A stretch of DNA of 7,915 bases from Pseudomonadota bacterium (GTDB taxonomy: Bacteria > Pseudomonadota > Gammaproteobacteria > Burkholderiales > Burkholderiaceae), in the NCBI GenBank assembly GCA_963205525.1, contig CAUJJP010000051.1, positions 1 to 7,915 of the forward strand, given 5' to 3'. Made by a program: the position numbers and the translations under genes. Shown here piece by piece: positions 1 through 7,915 of this stretch. The notes beneath the pieces were generated by a model that made no database searches, was not told the origin of the DNA, and saw only the letters and a program-made list of their open reading frames with translations. Position 1 is the stretch's first letter; the number at the start of each line of letters is the position of its first letter.

Positions 1-911
1 CCGATCACGATGACGTGCTTGCCGGCGGCCGAGATCTGGCGCTCGACCTTGTCGCCGGCCACCACCTTGTTCTGCTGCGGCAGGAACTCCATCGCGAAGT
101 GCACGCCCTCCAGCTCGCGGCCGGGCAGCGGCAGGTCGCGGCTTTGCTCGGCGCCGCCGGCCAGCAGCACGGCGTCGAACTCGGCCAGCAGCTGCTCGGC
201 GCTCACGCTCTCGCGGGCGTCGCTGGCGACCTTGCTGCCTGCGCCTTCGGCCGGCAGTGCGCCCACCAGCACGCCGGTGCGGAACACCACCCCTTCGGCC
301 CGCAGCTGCTGGACGCGGCGGTCGATGTGGCTCTTGGCGAGCTTGAAGTCGGGGATGCCGTAGCGCAGCAGGCCGCCGACGCGGTCGTTCTTCTCGAACA
401 CCGTCACCGCGTGGCCGGCGCGCGCGAGCTGCTGCGCCGCCGCCAGCCCGGCCGGGCCGCTGCCCACCACCGCCACCCGCTTGCCGCTGGGCGCTGCGGG
501 CGGCTGCGGCTGCACCCAGCCCTCGGCCCAGGCGCGGTCGATGATCGCGTGCTCGATGCTCTTGATGCCGACCGCATCTTGATTGATGTTGAGCGTGCAC
601 GCGGCCTCGCAGGGTGCGGGGCAGATGCGGCCGGTGAACTCGGGGAAGTTGTTGGTGCTGTGCAAGACCTCGATCGCGTGCCGCCAGTCGCCGCGGTACA
701 CGAGGTCGTTGAAGTCCGGGATGATGTTGTTGACCGGGCAGCCGTGGTTGCAGAAGGGCGTGCCGCAGTCCATGCAGCGCGCGGCCTGGATGCGGCTTTG
801 CGGCTCGGCCAGGCCGATGACGAACTCCTTCCACGTCTTGAGGCGCTGGGCGACCGGCTCGTAGCCCTCCTCCAGCCGCGCGTGCTCCATGAATCCAGTG
901 ATCTTGCCCAT
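1..911 (-). CDS. gltD: Glutamate synthase small subunit, N-terminal part (cut by window edge)
   Basis: This is the NADPH-oxidising subunit of glutamate synthase; it passes electrons through Fe-S clusters and FAD to GltB. About 303 codons are visible and the rest lies beyond position 1; the full family protein is usually somewhat under 500 residues. The N-terminus [10 protein letters not shown] is typical of the family. Eight cysteines form the two [4Fe-4S] ligand groups: C46, C49, C54, C58 ([15 protein letters not shown]) and C97, C101, C105 ([11 protein letters not shown]) plus surrounding conserved residues. A Rossmann FAD motif, [14 protein letters not shown], lies at about residues 146-159, followed by the conserved [13 protein letters not shown] stretch. 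The visible end, GKHVIVIG, begins the second nucleotide-binding (NADPH) fold. The ATG at 911-909 has a good ribosome binding site, AAGGAG at 924-919, seven bases upstream and inside the end of gltB. The 2-nt gap to the gltB stop points to one operon and coupled translation. No frame break is seen in this part. Confidence 0.95.
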   Translation of the reverse strand, partial: MGKITGFMEHARLEEGYEPVAQRLKTWKEFVIGLAEPQSRIQAARCMDCGTPFCNHGCPVNNIIPDFNDLVYRGDWRHAIEVLHSTNNFPEFTGRICPAPCEAACTLNINQDAVGIKSIEHAIIDRAWAEGWVQPQPPAAPSGKRVAVVGSGPAGLAAAQQLARAGHAVTVFEKNDRVGGLLRYGIPDFKLAKSHIDRRVQQLRAEGVVFRTGVLVGALPAEGAGSKVASDARESVSAEQLLAEFDAVLLAGGAEQSRDLPLPGRELEGVHFAMEFLPQQNKVVAGDKVERQISAAGKHVIVI

Positions 912-913
912 CC

Positions 914-3442
<2,529 letters not shown>

Positions 3443-3445
3443 CTA
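3443..3445 (-). other. gltB: In-frame TAG (amber) codon inside gltB
   Basis: The plus strand reads cta here; the minus-strand codon is TAG, exactly in frame with both halves (nine codons lie between it and the GTG at 3418). Aligned by eye with the remembered E. coli stretch NYRKGINKGLYKIMSKMG, the stop takes the place of the conserved lysine after NYx. AAG to TAG is one A-to-T change; CAG (Gln) to TAG would also be one change. Confidence 0.9.
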
Positions 3446-5638
3446 GACGTAGTTGGCGATCGCCTTCGCGGGCTGCAGCTCGCCCGGCAGGTCCTGGTGG
3501 ATGGCGAGCAGGGTCTCCAGCGCCAGATAGGGGTGGACCGCCTCCGCGCCGTAGCCGGCGAGGACCGCGAAGTGGTGCACCTCGCGCGCGCTGCCGGTCT
3601 CCACCACCAGGCCGGCGCTGGTGCGCAGCCCCGCGCGCACCAGGTGGTGGTGGATCGCCGACAAGGCCAGCAGGGCGGGAATGGCGACCCGATCTCGCGT
3701 CATGCCGCGGTCGCTCACGATCAGGATGTTGTTGCCGCCGCGTATCGCGTCCACCGCCTGCGCGCACAGCGAGGCGATCTGCGCCTCCACCCCCTCGCGG
3801 CCCCAGGCCACGGGGTAGGTGATGTCCAGCGCCAGGCTGCGGAACTTGCCGGCGGTCAGGCGCTCGATGTCGCGCAGGCGCGCCATGTCGTCGAAGTCCA
3901 GCACCGGCTGCGAGACCTCCAGCCGCATCGGCGGGTTGACGGCGTTGATGTCCAGCAGGTTGGGGCGCGGGCCGATGAAGCTGTTCAGGCTCATCACGAT
4001 GGCCTCGCGGATCGGGTCGATCGGCGGGTTGGTGACCTGGGCGAAGAGCTGCTTGAAGTAGCTGAAGAGGGGCTTGGCGCGGTCCGACAGCACCGCCAGC
4101 GGGCTGTCGTTGCCCATGGATCCGATCGCCTCCTCACCGCCGCTGGCCATGGGCGCCATCAGGAACTTGATGTCCTCCTGGCTGTAGCCGAAGGCCTGCT
4201 GGCGGTCCAGCAGCGATTCCGCGAACTGCCCCGGCGCGCCGTCGGCGACCACCGAGTCGATGCGGATGCGCACGTTCTCTATCCACTGCCGGTAAGGCTT
4301 GGCGGCGGCGAACTGGGTCTTGAGCTCCTCGTCGTCGACGATGCGGCCCTGCTCGAAGTCGATCAGGAACATCTTGCCCGGCTGCAAGCGCCACTTGCGC
4401 AAGATGCGGTTCTCGGGGATCGGCAGCACGCCGGACTCGGAGGCCATCACCACCAGGTCGTCGTCGGTCACGCAGTAGCGCGCCGGGCGCAGGCCGTTGC
4501 GGTCCAGGGTGGCACCGATCTGCTTGCCGTCGGTGAAGACCATCGCCGCCGGGCCGTCCCAGGGCTCCATCATCGCCGCGTGGTACTCGTAGAAGGCGCG
4601 CCGGCGCGGGTCCATGCCCTCGTGCTGCTCCCAGGCCTCGGGGATCATCATCATCGCCGCGTGCGCGAGCGGGTAGCCCGCCATCGTCAGCAGTTCGAGC
4701 GCGTTGTCGAAGGTGGCGGTGTCGCTCTGGTGCTCGAAGCTGATCGGGTAGAGCTTGGCGAGGTCGTCGCCGAGCACGGGCGACTTCATCACCCCCTCGC
4801 GCGCGCGCATCCAGTTGAAGTTGCCCTTGACCGTGTTGATCTCGCCGTTGTGCGCCACCATGCGGTAGGGGTGGGCGAGCGACCACTCGGGGAAGGTGTT
4901 GGTCGAGAAGCGCTGGTGCACGAGGGCGAAGGCGCTCGCGCTGCGCGCATCGGCCAGGTCCAGGTAGTAGCGCCCGACCTGGTGCGCCAGCAGCAGGCCC
5001 TTGTAGAGCACGGTGCGGCAGCTCATGCTGGGCACGTAGTACTCGCGGCTGTGGGTCAGGTTCAGGCGCTGGATGGCGCTGCTGGCGGTCTTGCGGATGA
5101 CGTAGAGCTTGCGCTCCAGCGCGTCGGGCACGATGACGTCCGGGCCGCGACCGATGAAGACCTGGTGCATCACCGGCTCCTTGGCGCGCACGGTGGGCGA
5201 CATCGGCATCGCACGGTCCACCGGCACCTCGCGCCAGCCCAGCAGCACCTGGCCCTCGGCCCGGATGGCGCGCTCGAGCTCCTGCACGCAGGCCAGGCGC
5301 GAGGCGTTTTCCTTGGGCAGGAAGATCATGCCCACGCCATATTCGCCGGGCGGCGGCAGCTCCACCCCCTGGGCCGCCATCTCGGCGCGGTAGAGCTCGT
5401 CGGGCAGCTGGATCAGAATGCCGGCACCGTCGCCCATCAGCTCGTCGGCACCGACGGCGCCACGGTGGTCCAGGTTCTCCAGGATCTTCAGGCCCTGCTC
5501 GATGATCGAGTGCGCCTTGTGGCCCTTGATGTGGGCGACGAAGCCGACGCCGCAGGCGTCGTGCTCGCGCTGGGCGGCGTACAGGCCCTGGTCGGCCAGG
5601 CGCTGGATCTCGTCGGGGCGGGGGGCAGCCACGCTCAT
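3443..5638 (-). CDS. gltB: GltB N-terminal segment: amidotransferase and most of the central domain, ends at amber codon
   Basis: As written, this frame makes a 731-residue protein ending ...AKAIANYV. The first 28 residues match the short propeptide of the family; removal would expose Cys29 (REHDACGVGFVAHIKG) as the N-terminal nucleophile that splits glutamine. Other amidotransferase motifs are visible: the HQRFSTNT stretch, and HNGEINTVKGN with His263, Asn264 and Gly265. Further on come the ATLDRNGLRPAR and ASESGVLP stretches. The central domain begins near residue 480 (FGYSQEDIKFLMAPMASGG) and holds NPPIDPIREAIVMSL and SDRGMTRDRVAIPALLA. The stop falls within this domain, near its end, not in a linker between domains. 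This argues against an evolved split gene. The fragment lacks the FMN and Fe-S half, so it could at most hydrolyse glutamine. An alternative ATG at 5644 would add two residues. Confidence 0.85.
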   Translation of the reverse strand: MSVAAPRPDEIQRLADQGLYAAQREHDACGVGFVAHIKGHKAHSIIEQGLKILENLDHRGAVGADELMGDGAGILIQLPDELYRAEMAAQGVELPPPGEYGVGMIFLPKENASRLACVQELERAIRAEGQVLLGWREVPVDRAMPMSPTVRAKEPVMHQVFIGRGPDVIVPDALERKLYVIRKTASSAIQRLNLTHSREYYVPSMSCRTVLYKGLLLAHQVGRYYLDLADARSASAFALVHQRFSTNTFPEWSLAHPYRMVAHNGEINTVKGNFNWMRAREGVMKSPVLGDDLAKLYPISFEHQSDTATFDNALELLTMAGYPLAHAAMMMIPEAWEQHEGMDPRRRAFYEYHAAMMEPWDGPAAMVFTDGKQIGATLDRNGLRPARYCVTDDDLVVMASESGVLPIPENRILRKWRLQPGKMFLIDFEQGRIVDDEELKTQFAAAKPYRQWIENVRIRIDSVVADGAPGQFAESLLDRQQAFGYSQEDIKFLMAPMASGGEEAIGSMGNDSPLAVLSDRAKPLFSYFKQLFAQVTNPPIDPIREAIVMSLNSFIGPRPNLLDINAVNPPMRLEVSQPVLDFDDMARLRDIERLTAGKFRSLALDITYPVAWGREGVEAQIASLCAQAVDAIRGGNNILIVSDRGMTRDRVAIPALLALSAIHHHLVRAGLRTSAGLVVETGSAREVHHFAVLAGYGAEAVHPYLALETLLAIHQDLPGELQPAKAIANYV

Positions 5639-5644
5639 GGCCAT

Positions 5645-5648
5645 CTCC
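5645..5648 (-). promoter_or_regulatory. Ribosome binding site of gltB
   Basis: GGAG on the minus strand lies six bases before the ATG at 5638 and directly touches the alternative ATG at 5644. This spacing favours 5638 as the start, giving a protein that begins MSVAAPRPDE and a 28-residue propeptide before the catalytic cysteine. Confidence 0.6.
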
Positions 5649-5770
5649 GAAAGGCTGCAGGAAGCGCGAGCCTATCGCAGTGCAGCATTGGCAGCAATTG
5701 AAAATAAACGGGGTCAGAGTGTTATTAAATACCGCGCCCAAACCTTCAGTTATAAATCGGGGACAGACTC
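5645..5770 (-). promoter_or_regulatory. AT-rich spacer upstream of gltB, probable promoter region
   Basis: This 126-base gap between the transposase-family gene and gltB is the only non-coding space directly upstream of gltBD. The part from about 5690 to 5776 is markedly AT-rich against the surrounding GC-rich DNA. On the minus strand it holds TTTATAAC and TATTTAATAAC runs that could serve as -10 type elements, but no pair of -35 and -10 boxes with good spacing stands out. No rho-independent terminator for the upstream gene was seen. A promoter here is inferred from position and composition only. Confidence 0.35.
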
Positions 5771-5777
5771 CTATTTT
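5709..5777 (+). repeat. Two imperfect direct repeats, CGGGG(T/A)CAGA type, beside the transposase-family gene
   Basis: Copy A at 5709-5728 reads CGGGGTCAGAGTGTTATTAA. Copy B at 5758-5777 reads CGGGGACAGACTCCTATTTT. They match at 14 of 20 positions in the same orientation, with starts 49 bases apart; both are preceded by AAA or AAAT. Copy B overlaps the TAG stop (5773-5771) of the transposase-family gene. Similar GGGGTCAGA-type sequences are, as I recall, often found next to Y1/REP-associated transposase genes in Proteobacteria. The pair may therefore be a remnant of an element end or of the repeats on which such a protein once acted. The repeat itself is seen; the link to transposition is an inference. 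Confidence 0.5.
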
Positions 5778-6445
5778 GAGCTGGCGATGATGCGCGGACG
5801 TCCGGCACGGCGCGGCTGCGCCGGTCGCCCGGCGGCAGCGGCCGCAGCGGTCACGAAGCCGGGCGCACCCAGCGCCCAGCCCCCCTGCACCGCGTGCGCG
5901 ATGCGCTGCGTCGTGGCTGCATCGAGGCCCTGCTCCAGGCGCAGCCGCCAGCCGTCCTCGCGCTCGAAGGGGGTGTTGCCCAGGCTCCAGTAGGCCGGTG
6001 GCTCACTCAGCAGCGGGTCGCGCAAGCGCCCCAGGTGGTGTGCGCTGCTGCCCGGCCACTGCGCCTGCCAGGCCGGCCGCTCCACGAACAGCATGCCAGC
6101 AAGCACCCACTCACCCGGCTCCAGCAAGGCCGCGCGGTAGCGGCTGGCCCAGAGCGCGCCGCGCCGTCCGTGGCGCTGGTTGAAGGCCTGCACATAGCGC
6201 CGGCCCAGGGCCTGCACGAAGCGCCCGATGCCATCGTCGGTCTGCGGGCACAACAGGCAGGCAAGCGCCTGCGGCTCGATCGCGTAGGCCCAGACCGCCA
6301 CCTGGCAGGCCGGCGCCAGCGCGCGCATCGCGGCCAGCAACGCCTGCTCGTCCTGCGCATCCACCGCCAGCGGCTGGCCGTGCACCGTGCTCAGGCGCAG
6401 ACAGTGGGCGTGGCCGGCAAGCGTCAGGCGTGGCAGACGGGCCAT
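5771..6445 (-). CDS. Y1 / REP-associated transposase-family protein, apparently lacking its catalytic residues
   Basis: The 224-residue protein follows the layout of Y1 (HUH) transposases of the REP-associated type. It opens with MARLPRLTLAGHAHCL (family: MARLPR...PGxPHH) and continues with LGRRYVQAFNQRHGRRGALWASRYRA (about 80-105). After DPLLSEP comes LGNTPFERE (155-163), then the helical tail and a basic GRPR ending (215-218). Ungapped alignment of residues 54-67 with the usual Y-V-L-M-T-N-H-V-H-L-L-L-T-P puts Ala60 and Ala62 where the two metal-binding histidines belong. In the segment matching RYIELNPVRA, the likely catalytic tyrosine is Phe120. It is therefore probably inactive as a nuclease and may only bind DNA or RNA. 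The reading frame is intact with neighbour-like codon use, which argues against random decay. The ATG at 6445 has only a weak GAG six bases upstream. The gene lies 50 bases after dgt, possibly co-transcribed. Its function is unknown. Confidence 0.75.
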   Translation of the reverse strand: MARLPRLTLAGHAHCLRLSTVHGQPLAVDAQDEQALLAAMRALAPACQVAVWAYAIEPQALACLLCPQTDDGIGRFVQALGRRYVQAFNQRHGRRGALWASRYRAALLEPGEWVLAGMLFVERPAWQAQWPGSSAHHLGRLRDPLLSEPPAYWSLGNTPFEREDGWRLRLEQGLDAATTQRIAHAVQGGWALGAPGFVTAAAAAAGRPAQPRRAGRPRIIASSK

Positions 6446-6459
6446 GGCGGACTCGGTTC

Positions 6460-6495
6460 AGCCGGAACGGCGATGCGTCGGCCGATCACCCGGCT
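6460..6495. repeat. Weak inverted repeat between dgt and the transposase-family gene
   Basis: AGCCGG at 6460-6465 and CCGGCT at 6490-6495 can pair as a 6-bp stem around a 24-base loop that has further short GC pairing. It begins right after the dgt stop codon. No T-run follows on either strand, so it is not a typical rho-independent terminator; in DNA this GC-rich it could be chance. Confidence 0.25.
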
Positions 6496-7683
6496 TCAGC
6501 CACCCGCCAGGTCGAAGACCCGGTGGCCGGTCAGGCGGTGGTGCTCGCGCAGGGCGAAGCGGTCGGTCATGCCGGCGATGTAGTCGGCCAGCACACGCGG
6601 CCGCTCTTGTGCTGCCGCGTGTTCGGCCGGCAGTTCGTTCGGGCTGGCCAGATAGGCATCGAACAAGTCCTTGATCACCCGACGTGCACGGTCGGTGCTG
6701 TCCACCACCTGCGGATGGCGGTACAGGGCGGCGAACAGCAGGCGCTTGAGGGCGACCGTGTCCCTGCCCATCGCCGGACTGGCTGCGATCAGCGCGCCGT
6801 GCTCACGCCCCATGGTGCGCACGGCGTCGGCATCGGCAGGCTTCAGCTCGGCCAGTCGGCCACTGCTGTGGCTCAGCACGTCTTCCACCTGGGCCGAGAG
6901 CATGCGTCGCAAGGCCTCCGCCAGCCAGCGCCGCGGCTGGCCTTCCAGGGCCGGGTGCAGGCGCAAGGCCTCGTCCATGAAGCGCGAGAACGGCGCCTGC
7001 GTGCGCAGGCGGTCGACCTGCAGCAGGCCGGCGCGCACGCCGTCGTCGAGGTCGTGGGCGTTGTAGGCCATCTCGTCGGCCAGGTTGACGAGCTGGGCCT
7101 CCAGGCTGGGCTGACTGCCGTCGAGGAAGCGGCGCCCCACGCCGCCGGGCTCCTCGCGCTCCAGGCGCAGCGCCTGGGCACGCGGGCAGCGCTTGAGGAT
7201 GCCCTCGCGCGCCTCGAAGCTCAGATTCAGGCCGTCGAATGCGGGATAGCGCTGCTCCAGTCGGTCCACCACGCGCAGGCTTTGCAGGTTGTGCTCGAAG
7301 CCGCCCCAGCGCGCCATGCAGGCGTCCAGCGCCTCCTGTCCGGCGTGGCCGAAAGGGGTGTGGCCGAGGTCGTGCGCGAGGGCGATCGCCTCCACCAGGT
7401 CTTCATCCAGGCGCAGCCGGCGCGCCATCGAGCGCCCGAGCTGGGCCACCTCCAGCGAGTGGGTGAGCCGGGTACGGAACAGATCGCCCTCGTGGTTGAT
7501 GAAGACCTGGGTCTTGTAGACCAGGCGCCGGAAGGCGCTGCAGTGCACGATGCGGTCGCGGTCGCGCTCGTGGGCGCTGCGGGCGTGCGGCGGTGGCTCC
7601 GGGTGGCGCCGGCCACGGCTGCGCGAGGCATGGCAGGCCCAGGGGGCGAGCGCTGAAGCCGGGGCGTTGTCGACCTGGCTCAC
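6496..7683 (-). CDS. dgt: Deoxyguanosinetriphosphate triphosphohydrolase-like protein (HD-domain dNTPase)
   Basis: This family hydrolyses dNTPs, classically dGTP, to the deoxynucleoside and tripolyphosphate, which affects the nucleotide pool. The protein is 395 residues if it starts at the GTG at 7683. It shows the N-terminal SRSRGRRHPEP and RDRDRIVHCSAFRRLVYKTQVF (about 20-61), then NHEGDLFRTRLTHSLEVAQ. The HD metal site is visible as His75, His104-Asp105 (AHDLGHTPFGHAGQ) and probably Asp203 (NLADEMAYNAHDLDDG). GGFEHNLQSLRVVD (127-140) and FDGLNLSFEAREGILK are also typical. The frame stays open to 7911, giving up to 471 residues, but the extra part is low-complexity and unlike the family. 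I chose GTG 7683 because the conserved region begins soon after it; ATG 7737 is an alternative, and neither has a good ribosome binding site. Length and motifs fit the dGTPase-like (type 2) proteins of Proteobacteria. The TGA stop is at 6498-6496. Confidence 0.9.
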   Translation of the reverse strand: MSQVDNAPASALAPWACHASRSRGRRHPEPPPHARSAHERDRDRIVHCSAFRRLVYKTQVFINHEGDLFRTRLTHSLEVAQLGRSMARRLRLDEDLVEAIALAHDLGHTPFGHAGQEALDACMARWGGFEHNLQSLRVVDRLEQRYPAFDGLNLSFEAREGILKRCPRAQALRLEREEPGGVGRRFLDGSQPSLEAQLVNLADEMAYNAHDLDDGVRAGLLQVDRLRTQAPFSRFMDEALRLHPALEGQPRRWLAEALRRMLSAQVEDVLSHSSGRLAELKPADADAVRTMGREHGALIAASPAMGRDTVALKRLLFAALYRHPQVVDSTDRARRVIKDLFDAYLASPNELPAEHAAAQERPRVLADYIAGMTDRFALREHHRLTGHRVFDLAGG

Positions 7684-7792
7684 GGCTGCCGGCGATCGGA
7701 GTTCGGTCCCGACGCAGACCGCTGCCAGCCTGGGCATCCGCCAGCGACGCCGCGCACGCAGAGCCTGTGAAGATATGAATCGTGCCCGCGCC

Positions 7793-7820
7793 GGGGTGGC
7801 CAAGGGCGCGGGGGTAGGGG
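7793..7820 (+). other. G-quadruplex-type motif upstream of dgt
   Basis: The plus strand has four G-tracts of 4, 3, 5 and 4 bases separated by loops of 7, 3 and 2 bases, which fits the standard G3+N1-7 pattern. It lies about 110 bases upstream of the likely dgt start, on the strand that is template for dgt. In DNA this GC-rich such motifs arise by chance, so a role is unproven. Confidence 0.35.
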
Positions 7821-7829
7821 CGACGCGCG

Positions 7830-7850
7830 GCCCGGGGTCGCCGCCCGGGC
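7830..7850. repeat. Short perfect GC hairpin
   Basis: GCCCGGG at 7830-7836 and CCCGGGC at 7844-7850 form a 7-bp stem with a 7-base loop. No T-run follows on either strand. It could be a terminator-like element of a neighbour beyond the right edge, or chance in GC-rich DNA. Confidence 0.3.
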
Positions 7851-7915
7851 AAGCGGCGCACACCCCGCCCGCGCCCATGGCCCCCCCGGCCCAGCGGGTA
7901 GGCCGCCACACAGGG

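Larger units (their letters stand above)
7684..7915. other. Region upstream of dgt with no supported gene
   Basis: This 232-base stretch is very G/C-rich apart from a small AT-richer patch near 7765-7782 (GAAGATATGAATC on the plus strand). No -35/-10 pair is convincing, but a dgt promoter would be expected here. It contains a run of G-tracts at 7793-7820 and a hairpin at 7830-7850. Open frames cross it on both strands, but none shows family resemblance or a ribosome binding site. No tRNA or other RNA gene was recognised. Confidence 0.4.

Noticed and set aside
3443..3445. TAG read as pyrrolysine or a general reassignment of UAG
   Set aside because: The codon position is an ordinary lysine site, no downstream recoding structure is apparent, and the neighbouring transposase-family gene ends with TAG in the normal way. 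No pyl genes are in the window.
6430..7656. Plus-strand open frame of 408 codons opposite dgt
   Set aside because: It is codon-aligned with dgt and explained by the same lack of TTA, CTA and TCA codons; the HD-domain motifs lie on the minus strand.
7776..7915. Plus-strand open frame starting MNRARAGVAK and running off the right edge
   Set aside because: It has no good ribosome binding site, is low-complexity in a very GC-rich stretch and resembles no family I know.

Overview
The window is GC-rich, tightly packed chromosomal DNA in which every supported gene lies on the minus strand. Reading in the direction of transcription (high to low coordinates), the order is dgt (dNTP triphosphohydrolase), a Y1/REP-associated transposase-family gene, gltB (large subunit of NADPH-dependent glutamate synthase) and gltD (small subunit, cut by the left window edge). 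The strong G/C third-position preference, the Dgt and GltB sequence style and the dgt-gltB-gltD neighbourhood suggest a betaproteobacterium, probably Burkholderiales. This placement rests on remembered family features, not on a search.

Layout by region: 1-911 is the first ~303 codons of gltD. 914-5638 is gltB, whose stop sits 2 nt before the gltD start. 5645-5770 is a short, AT-rich spacer holding two related direct repeats and the only room for a gltB promoter. 5771-6445 is the transposase-family gene. 6446-6495 is a small gap with a weak inverted repeat. 6496-7683 is dgt, with an uncertain start. 7684-7915 has no gene I can support; it is very G/C-rich, with a G-quadruplex-type motif and a short hairpin.

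Two points stand out. First, gltB is interrupted by a single in-frame TAG (minus strand, 3445-3443). Sequence on both sides is well-conserved GltB in the same frame, with nothing missing. The TAG sits where the family normally has a lysine (NY-x-K ... KGL), so one substitution, AAG to TAG, explains it. As read, the gene would make a 731-residue fragment with the amidotransferase domain but without the FMN/iron-sulfur half, and no complete GOGAT. Either this is a real nonsense mutation, a readthrough case, or a sequence error. Second, the transposase-family protein keeps the full length and framework of its family, but all three expected catalytic residues appear replaced (both histidines of HUH by alanine, the tyrosine by phenylalanine). 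This suggests an inactive, possibly domesticated protein. The pair of GGGG(T/A)CAGA repeats next to its 3' end may be a relic of its cognate element.

Functionally, GltB and GltD form the enzyme that makes glutamate from glutamine and 2-oxoglutarate in ammonia assimilation; Dgt hydrolyses dNTPs. No CRISPR array, tRNA, rRNA, prophage or evident new defence system was seen.
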